This document shows positions 56,611 to 64,000 of a stretch of DNA of 64,000 bases, piece after piece. A program made the translations under genes and the position numbers. The stretch covers positions 2,815,953 through 2,879,952 of the forward strand of contig NW_025813493.1 of NCBI RefSeq assembly GCF_021976095.1. Reading direction: 5' to 3'. How positions within the stretch are numbered: position 1 is the first letter of the stretch; the number at the start of each line of letters is the position of its first letter. Origin of the DNA: Xenia sp. Carnegie-2017. Taxonomy: Eukaryota > Cnidaria > Anthozoa > Malacalcyonacea > Xeniidae. Below the pieces are notes generated by a model, which was not told the DNA's origin, made no database searches, and worked only from the letters and a program-made list of their open reading frames with translations.

Positions 56611-56696
56611 ATTATATCATATCACATCAGACTAATTATAACACATCAGACTAACAGACCAATTTTTTCTGCATGTATATATAATCCTGCCAGAAA
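56611..56696. promoter_or_regulatory. Bidirectional promoter, Polinton copy 3
   Basis: Two ACATCAGACTAA motifs and GTATATATAATCC, as in the other copies. Confidence 0.5.
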
Positions 56697-57425
56697 ATGG
56701 AAACTGCAAGCGCACCTCCATTCGAGCCAGTGGACGTTACTAGGCCAGTACCACGGATATATCCTGGTTTAAAACGTGAATATGAATACCAAGGAGTAGA
56801 AAACGTTCTATCACCCCCTTCATCAATCGAAACGAGCAACTTTCGCCTTGTTCGCATTTTAAACATTGAGGCAGAGCTCCGCCAAGAGCGTGACGCTCGT
56901 CATAAGCTGCGTAAGAAATACACGCGCATTACTTGGACACTCGACACCTTATCTGCTGCATCGAGTGCCTTAACAGTCGTGACAGGAACTGGAGGTATTG
57001 CTCACACTCTATCTGGTGTGGGCGCTCCGGCTGGGGCCGCTCTTGAAGCTTTTGCAGTCGCTGGCGGGTTGATCTTAGGTGTTGGGCGTGTTCTTTGTAA
57101 AAGTTTGATAGAAAGGCTAAACAGCAAAATCGCATAGCCCAAGCTGCTGCGACGAGTCTTATGATTGTTGGTAATATTACGTCACGTGCTCACAGTGACA
57201 GCCGAGTCTCACATGAAGAGTTTGAACAGGTTCTAGATCAAATGCGGCGTTTTAACAAGCGTAAACGCGTTATTCAAGATGAATTCGAAATAGGCTTCCG
57301 ATGTAGCTTCTCTACTCAAGGAGATTAAAAAGACAAATAAGAACTTAGAGCGTGAAAAAGAAGAAGCTGTTGCCGCCGCTGCTGAAAGCGCACGTCGTGA
57401 AGGTAAAGCTCAAGCTTTCAAATAA
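56697..57425 (+). pseudogene. Polinton copy 3: hydrophobic and coiled-coil protein
   Basis: N-terminal METASAPPFEPVDVTRPVPR, helix and the hydrophobic GAPAGAALEAFAVAGGLILG segment. Confidence 0.5.
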
Positions 57426-57578
57426 ATCGCGGGTCTGGCTGGAGGCTCGTCATAGATTTGTCTCGCGGTCAAATATAAATCCAGTAATTAATAAAAAAAA
57501 TTTTCTATTATATAAAGTAAGTATATAAACCTCGCATCAAAATAAACATCGCATCAAACTAACCGTCGCATCAAACTA

Positions 57579-58160
57579 ATGGCAACATTAGTAATCGGTG
57601 GAACTGATGATGGTTATGGATCTGAAAAAGTAGGACCACCAGGACCTAGAGGCCCAAGAGGAGTTAAGGGAGATAAAGGTGACACAGGAGCTGAGGGGTC
57701 TCTAGGAGATACGGATCCTAGAGGACCAAAGGAAAAAAAAGGTGATACAGGAGCTACATGGGCTCAAGGAGATACGGGTCTTCGAGGACCAAAAGGAGGG
57801 AAAGGTGATGAGGGTCCTAGAGGAGATGACAGAACTGATGGGACCAATGGAAGTGATGGTGCGCCTGAGGCCACAGGAGCTCAAGGGCCTTAAGGACGTC
57901 AAGGACCTCAGGGACCTCAAGGGCAACAAGGCATTAGAGGTCTAACAGTTCCAAGAGGAGTGCCGGGGTCTGCAGGGCCCGCGTGACCTCGAGGGGCTCA
58001 AGGCCTAAAGGAGATACTGGAGCCACAGGGCCTCAGGGGCCATCAGAACGTCAAGAACCTCAAGGACAGGCAGGAGCTGATTGGCTTAAAGGAGACCAAG
58101 GAGATTAACCTGTTTTGAACTCTCCTAATGGATTTTACCCCCCCCCGGTATGAGCGAAGT
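57579..58160 (+). pseudogene. Polinton copy 3: collagen-like fibre candidate, shortened
   Basis: MATLVIGGTDDGYGSEKVGP then Gly-X-Y triplets; the head domain is mostly not present. Confidence 0.6.
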
Positions 58161-58214
58161 AAATGTAACTTTAGTAACGTCTCCTACTGGAAAAACAATA
58201 AAATAGCATTCGAA

Positions 58215-58892
58215 ACTGAAACGCAGCTGAAACTTCGGTTCATGAATTTGAATCAACAAACGATCTCTTTCGCCGAGCAGTAGAAGTATACTTACGACAA
58301 AATAGAGAGAAAAATTTTGAAAAATTCCAACTAGAAGATAATTCTGTCTGAAAATATAGTCATATCTTCTTGGAACTATTCAGACGTAGATAAACCTACG
58401 CGTGAGGCTTTCAAAGCTTTGCTTAGTCCGGTAAAAACTACCACGCCCGTCGTGTAAAACATCATAGAAGACGTGAAAAACACAAAAAGCGACTAGAAAT
58501 TGCAGTAGGTGTGTACACTCAAGTTGGCACTTCAGTCACTGGAAAAAGAGGTTCAGATTGGACCAATGTCGCGATGTGTGAAAAAGGTGAAGAAGATTCT
58601 TCTACAATCACCATCGAAACCGCTGCATTCTACCGAATATCATTAAGTGGAAAATGTTTTACAAGTGCAGGAGCGCTACGAGTACTTTAAACTCCTGGCA
58701 AAATACTTGTCTTAAGTGAAACAAAAACACATCGTGTTGGTGATATCAACTCTGAATTTAGCTATAGCAATTTTATAGATGTAGACTTACCTACTGATGC
58801 AACATTAGTTGTTTAACAGATGGGAACTGCTGGAGTAATTATCACACTCACTATAGAAAGTATAATACCCGAATATTCAACGGTTGTTTAAT
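58215..58892 (+). pseudogene. Polinton copy 3: beta-rich protein
   Basis: ETSVHEFESTNDLFRRA start and the VGTSVTGKRGSDWTNVAMCE beta-rich part are visible. Confidence 0.45.
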
Positions 58893-59323
58893 GAAGATTT
58901 GCTACACAAAGCGCTAGATGATTCCGAAGGCTTTCCTTCATTATCTAGAACTGAATAAGAACACTTCACATTTGGCAAAGGGAGTGAACCGGCCGCCGGA
59001 GGCGTCTGAGTTTTAGTTTTTGGAGGAATTCCACTTAGAAACTGAAGTGCGTAATAGCGTATTAACGCTGGGTCGCTCATATTTCCATACGTAGCTTTCT
59101 TACCTACAGAATTTGTTATAACAGGCGGGTTTACTTTCTATTACGTCATTAGGCTTAATAGGTCTGCGCTTACAGAGTACCAAGGAGGTTCAGGTGGAGC
59201 TGTATTCGTACGCTTTCTTGATGTAGATGCTAGTTGTTAAAAAGCTTCAAGGAATGAGTTTAGAGCTCTTCCACTTACAACACCCTGTTTATATAGTTGC
59301 AGAATCTCTCTAAAAGTGTCCAT
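58877..59323 (-). pseudogene. Polinton copy 3: right-end ORF
   Basis: Same as in copies 1 and 2 (MDTFREILQLYKQGVVSGRA, SDPALIRYYALQFLSGIPPK). Confidence 0.5.
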
Positions 59324-59540
59324 CTCGATTCAATATAATATAAAAATATTCTTCTTCTAATTGTATCGTACCTGTTTGTATTGGCAGCCTGGTTTGTAAT
59401 TTAAGATGTTCTTCTCTTTGTCTTATTATTATATTATTCAATTTTTTCTCTCTTTCTCTTCTTTTTTTTGTTCTTGTCTTTTCATACGTACTCTTTTGGA
59501 TTCACTATTCATCTTACCACGTACCCTTCTATACGCTGCT

Positions 59541-59745
59541 TCTAAATAAGGGGGGTGGGCCAGCCGTCTTTGGCTCCTGCCGTTGTCCTGGGTTTGATCT
59601 TCGCTGTAATTATGCTAGCATATTTACAAGAAGTACGTAAGTGAGCTAGGGCTGGGGCGCTTAGATTTGTGTATACTCCTTCTCAAACTGTGAGGTGCGC
59701 TGGAAATGACGCTTTCTCAAGGTGAAATTCGCTAGCTGCAACGCT
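59541..59745 (-). repeat. Right terminal repeat, Polinton copy 3
   Basis: Ends GCAACGCT, whose complement AGCGTTGC matches the left ends of copies 1 and 2 (AGCGTTGCCGCTGG). This fixes the AG...CT termini of the family. Confidence 0.85.
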
Positions 59746-59795
59746 TTGATTTTCACAATTAACACATTTTGATTTTCTCTACATTAAGGAGGGTG

Positions 59796-59830
59796 TAGGG
59801 TTAGGGTTAGGGTAAGGGTTAAGGTTAGGT
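59796..59830 (+). repeat. Short interstitial TTAGGG-like tract, unit 4
   Basis: Same position relative to the right end of Polinton copy 3 as in the other units. Confidence 0.7.
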
Positions 59831-61278
59831 TTAACACTCCTCCGGAGGTTAGTAATCTAGCTATGGCCCTTCTAGCCTAGATACCCCATATTTGACGGTC
59901 TTGAGTTTATTATTGCTTGGCTTTCGTAAACTAAGAATTCTGTAAACCCAAACTTTAAAAATCATTTTGACAGACATGCTTCCAGACCTCCTAGAATGAG
60001 TGCACCTCAATAATATTACATCAAATGTCTTCAACCAATGGATTTAGCTTTATGAACTTATTCCAAGAACCGACAAATATGGCCGTTCTCCGATTACTCA
60101 GTATGCTATGTAGGCTGAAGCTTACATTCCCGCGTTTTTAAAAGTCCTGTTCTCTTTAAACATAGTTTTTACTCTTTGCCATTCTAGATGAGATAAATGA
60201 TCAAATTTTCAATAATATATCCTGTTGGAAACTGTACGATATACTATTATAATGCTCTATGTATCGAACTCATAAAGTAGTAAGTTTATCTTGTTCAAAA
60301 TTTAAATTTATTCCATAGTGTTTACACTATGAGTAACAAAACTGAAGCAAAGGCAATGGAGCATAAGAAATGAAAACGTCCTCAAAAGTTATATTACTTA
60401 AAATCCCACAAATTTTTTGAAGCTTACAGGCCGCGCAATTAGTCATCCGCCGCTTAGTATGCATGGTATTCACTGATAATATGCATTCATACATATCTTG
60501 TTAATTTTCGATGTAAGAAAATTAGGTTTTACTGTTAAGAATTTACTTCCTTTAAAAACTTAAATAAGCAAGATTTTTAAGAGGTACAATAAATAAGTTA
60601 AAAAAAATGTATGTAAACAATGTGTAACAACGTTTTTCAGTAGATGGCATTAAATTTCTACTGGGTTTAATAAAATTTTAAATGACTTTCTAACTATTCA
60701 AGTTAATGCTATTAGAGTTAGACTGGAATTGTTTATTCAGACATAATAATTTCATGTAAGCACACATTACAATGAATTTGACTTTAATCTGGAAAATTAG
60801 GAATGTTATTTGAAATGGGCATAAAAATGAGCTATATTTGACAGCTTAACTCAAGTTCATGCACATTTTTGGTGTACGATTATAATAACCATCCATTTAA
60901 ACACAAAGGTTTCCCCTTATGATTAAAATTTTAAGTGTTAGCCGGACTACATAAGCTTCACAATCAATTTCTTTTATTTCTTTTACAATTTCTATACAAT
61001 TTTTTTAAGAATTGTATTCTATTATACTTTTCTCTGCAACTTGTGGCTACTATACAAAACCCGCTGAAAGACCCTCCTTATTCCTTAAAAACCCTTTAGG
61101 TATTGAAAGACTTGTTTTAAACAACGTCTGTCTGCAAAACACAATCCTGCCTGTTTAAGCATTTTTAATCAGCTTTAACAGTTAAAAAGTGCATATTAAA
61201 TATTTTATTCTATTCGTACAAATCATTCTGAAAACAATTACTTGTTATTGTTGTCTTATTTGTTTTTTTTAGGTCTAG
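59831..61278. other. Intron-like DNA upstream of lectin exon 4
   Basis: Colinear with the other units; nothing else recognised. A second possible acceptor (TTTTTTTAG at 61272) lies six bases upstream of the one shared with other units and keeps the frame. Confidence 0.45.
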
Positions 61279-61683
61279 CGAGCTGTCCTTCTGATTGGTT
61301 GCAAATAGAATCATCTTGTTATTTCTTCAGTGCAAAAGTAGCAACATGGAATAAAGCAAGAAAAATTTGTCAACAGATGGGAGGAGATCTTGCTGTTCCA
61401 AAAAATAATGCTGAGAATAATGTCATTTCCAGAATCATCTTGAGAAAACGCAATCAATATCATTTTATTGGTTTGTATCGCAATAAAAGCGACAATCAAT
61501 TTTACACAGTTCAAAATGGCAAGCCTAATTTCACATCATGGCATCCGGGAGAACCTAATAATTCTGGTGGTTTACAGGATTGCGTTGTATTTCAGGACTT
61601 AATTTATATATCCAAGTGGAATGACGTTGGATGTTGGCATTATTATAACTTCGTCTGTCAACGTGAGAGAGGTAATTTAAGCT
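61279..61683 (+). CDS. C-type lectin-like domain exon, unit 4, with EPN and WND motifs
   Basis: 405 bases, phase 1-1. SCYFFSAKVATWNKARKICQ, GGDLAVPKNNAENN, FIGLYRNKSDNQFYTVQNGK, then SWHPGEPNNSGGLQDCVVF and SKWNDVGCWHYYNFVCQ. This is the only copy in the window with the full EPN loop (mannose-type sugar preference in characterised lectins) and WND calcium-binding motif, plus all six cysteines of the long form. Likely an extracellular calcium-dependent sugar-binding domain. Confidence 0.9.
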
Positions 61684-63201
61684 GTGAGTAGCTTCTATAA
61701 TTATCAATACATTAGGTACTTTAAATAAATGTACTATTTTGTAGTAAAATGGGTGCATTCTTTAGTTATTGTTTTCCTGCCAAAAAATTGCTAGAACTAG
61801 AGAACTCATTTGACCATGTAGCAGATTGTTGAGCACTAAAAGCGAATTCTGAACTTTTTGTGCAACTAAGAGTGACTCAATCAATGGCCCAAGATGAAGT
61901 GTTAATAGCCTGAAGACAAATAATTCTCTTATCGCCAAATATAGTTTAACATATTCAACTAATATTAATGTGGTACCAAATTTGGCCAATCTGAAAAAAT
62001 GCAAGTATATCTTGGTTCATACTTAAAGATGTCAATTCAATAAGAACTGGTATGCAGGGAATGGTCACTTAAATATCAAAAATAATTGAGAGTTATGTTT
62101 AGTAATAGGTTTACCCGAGTAAATGTGTCAAAAACGGAACCTTAGATAAAGCTTCCCCAAACTTATATAAATTCAAAAGACCTGCTTTTAGGCAATAATG
62201 AAAATGCCATACCTTCTTAGCCATTCCTATTTACATAACTTCTTTATCCGTCACGCCCTACTGCTGAGCACATTAGGTCACAAAACATGAATATTGGCAC
62301 ATATATAAATATTCAACCCCCCCCCCCCTCCAATCAACGTTCTAGTTTTAGACCTGGTTGTAGCCAACATGCTTGTATTTAGTCTTGTTTTGTTGGTTTT
62401 TCAGTGTTGATTTACTTAGAAAACAATAAATTTGAAAATGAGCACTACTTGATGAAGCAATGAATAAGGCTTGATTGAATAATATTTTCTTAAAATTTTA
62501 CAGCAAGATGCAACGTCTCCAAATACCTATGCTTTTCACACCAAGATATGCATATCTATGACGACATGCTTGAATCAAATATGATTTTTCCATTTCTTGT
62601 AAAAAATTTTTTTAAAGGATTTATTGCGGGTAAACCGTCCAGCTTGTTTGGTGTAGATGATATGCTTTAATTTCATATAATTTTGTTAATCGATGCATTT
62701 TCTTTTGCAAAGATAATCCAACATCTTGAATTAACAAACTCAAAATTTCCGACACTTGCAACGACAGGATGAGATAATTAATATGCCCTTGTTGTGTGAA
62801 TTTTTCAAAAGTTAAACTCATTGCTTTAAATGGCAAAGTAGTTTTTCGGTTTTTTTATTAATGATGAAAATAATTCAAAATAGCAACTGTCGTAGGTACA
62901 CGTCACACTTCATAATTCATAGTCCTATTAGCTATGTAAGAACTAGGTTTGATTTATATCAGTAAGTTGGTCATTCTAGATCTTTTAACTTATGTTGCAA
63001 GCTAACGTGACTTCATGAAAATTCTTTGAAAATTTAAGGACAATTATGTTTTTACATTCTCGTAAAATCAATTCAGAAATATTCAAAAGTAATAAATTAA
63101 ACAAAAAATTTCATATTTATTTATTATACATCTTTAAATTAGACATAAAATTGCTTAATTTATGGTACACATTTTTAAACAACTTTATTGTGAAACATTA
63201 G
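61684..63201. other. Intron-like DNA between lectin and EGF exons, unit 4
   Basis: Holds another exon-less copy of AGTAAGTTGGTCATTCTAGA (about 62961-62980), as in unit 3. No exon recognised. Confidence 0.45.
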
Positions 63202-63326
63202 ATATCGGCGAATGTCAGTCTTCTCCTTGTGGCAAATATCACTCATGCATAAATATCCCAGGCTCCTACGAATGCCTATGCTCCATTAGATACAAACTTG
63301 AGCGATGTAAATTGTTGAACGAGTAG
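63202..63326 (+). CDS. Terminal EGF exon, short type, unit 4
   Basis: DIGECQSSPCGKYHSC, INIPGSYECLCSIRYKL, ERCKLLNE stop. The usual glycine-aromatic (GY) near the end is RY here, which may weaken the fold. First cysteine kept. Confidence 0.7.
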
Positions 63327-64000
63327 GCAGAATATCTTAAAATGATATTCATCATAGCCAGAGTGAACTTTACTATCCAGACGAAGCAAAGTTTGTAGAA
63401 AATCCAATTTTAGTCTCAACATATTTTTTCGCAATGTATTTGTTTACGAAGTGAAATGCAAATTTTATAAAATTGATTTGAAAGCGATGTAAATTGTTTA
63501 ACGAGTAAGCAAGGTGTATTCAGATGGAAGACGTCGTTGCAAGATTCCATTTTACTGTCCAGACAAAGCTAAGTTTGCTGAAAAGCATCAAATTTTAGTC
63601 TCAACATTAAGTTGCAGACCTTGTGAAAATATTTTTTCCGTATACGGACCTCCCAGTCGGTAAATACGTATTATACAGGGGCGGATCCATGTGGTATCTA
63701 ATGTGGCACAGGAAATTCAGACATTAAACATATATTTTCTTAGTTTATTCAGTTTATTGAGTCTATTTTTTAAAGTGTTTATATTACGAATTTTAGCCAC
63801 CCTTTTTTTATTAGCTAAATTGAAAGACCTTGTTTCAGTGATTTTAAATCTGCAGTTATAATTGAAAATGGATTGGTGAAAGTGATTTTACGGACGTTCA
63901 AAGTCACGATTTTCAGTAGTTTTTTTGCGAACTTTTTGATCGGTATGCTAATGACTTGTGACGTGGAAAGTTGAACACATATATCAACATGGCGTATTCT
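63327..64000. other. Right end of window: repeats and start of the THAP cassette
   Basis: AGCGATGTAAATTGTT repeats, the spacer with TACAGGGGCGGATCCATG, and the left inverted repeat of the cassette. The window stops within the first codons of the THAP gene (ATG near 63989). Confidence 0.5.

Larger units (their letters stand above)
46665..59745 (+). mobile_element. Polinton copy 3, broken, left end not present
   Basis: About 13 kb. Parts: LINE remnant, DNA polymerase B, integrase (longest frame of the three), zinc ribbon, protease, PX-like, major capsid (longest frame), core-like, minor capsid, helical, orphan, ATPase, hydrophobic coiled-coil, collagen-like, beta-rich, right-end ORF and right terminal repeat. 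Broken in about fifteen to twenty places by eye. Confidence 0.9.
41201..59762 (+). repeat. Tandem segmental unit 3
   Basis: Colinear with units 1 and 2 (about 18.6 kb). It has two EGF exons instead of one, a partial THAP start near 46.6 kb and Polinton copy 3. A further internal repeat is seen at about 42.07-42.7 kb, where the segment with CAGTAGATGGCATTAAATTT occurs twice. Confidence 0.85.
59763..64000 (+). repeat. Tandem segmental unit 4 (runs off the window)
   Basis: Colinear with the first 4.2 kb of the other units: TTAGGG-like tract, lectin exon, short EGF exon, then the first codons of the THAP gene at the very end (ATGGCGTATTCT). Confidence 0.85.

Overview
The window looks like a piece of an animal nuclear genome, most likely a cnidarian (coral or sea-anemone type). 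The reasons are AT-rich intron-like DNA, C-type lectin and calcium-binding EGF exons with matching phase 1-1 splice sites, a Penelope-like retroelement with GIY-YIG and hammerhead-like motifs, and Polinton (Maverick) virus-like DNA elements. I see no tRNA, rRNA or CRISPR array. The species assignment is inference.

Layout. Positions 1-2179 form a left flank with one EGF-like exon (703-819) and a short Penelope-like element with inverted arms (1050-2033). From 2180 to the end the window is a tandem array of about 18-21 kb units: unit 1 2180-23022, unit 2 23023-41200, unit 3 41201-59762, unit 4 59763 to beyond the window. Each unit starts with a short TTAGGG-like tract, then a C-type lectin exon, one or two EGF exons, the start of a THAP / P2X7-ballast transposon-like cassette (complete only in unit 1, 6090-8070), and then a Polinton copy. 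The Polinton copies are 8310-23005, 30399-41182 and about 46665-59745. Unit 4 leaves the window before its Polinton position.

The Polinton family carries protein-primed DNA polymerase B, integrase, a small zinc ribbon, adenain-type protease, a hydrophobic minor structural protein, major capsid protein, a basic core-like protein, minor capsid (penton-like) protein, a packaging ATPase and several unrecognised proteins. The latter include a collagen-like fibre candidate, a beta-rich protein and a small protein related between the two element ends. All three copies are broken fossils with well over a dozen breaks each, and their gene inventories differ. A CR1-like LINE lies beside the polymerase gene in copies 1 and 3. 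A short motif (CATCAGACTAA-like) next to TATA boxes recurs at the starts of many Polinton genes.

How it fits together: a lectin/EGF locus with phase-compatible exons appears to have been amplified together with a resident Polinton. Only the lectin exon of unit 4 keeps the EPN and WND calcium/sugar-binding signature. The clearest intact gene is the three-exon, 214-residue P2X7-ballast-like protein at 7059-7862 on the minus strand, which sits with a damaged THAP gene between inverted repeats. That pairing is the best candidate for a little-described mobile system.
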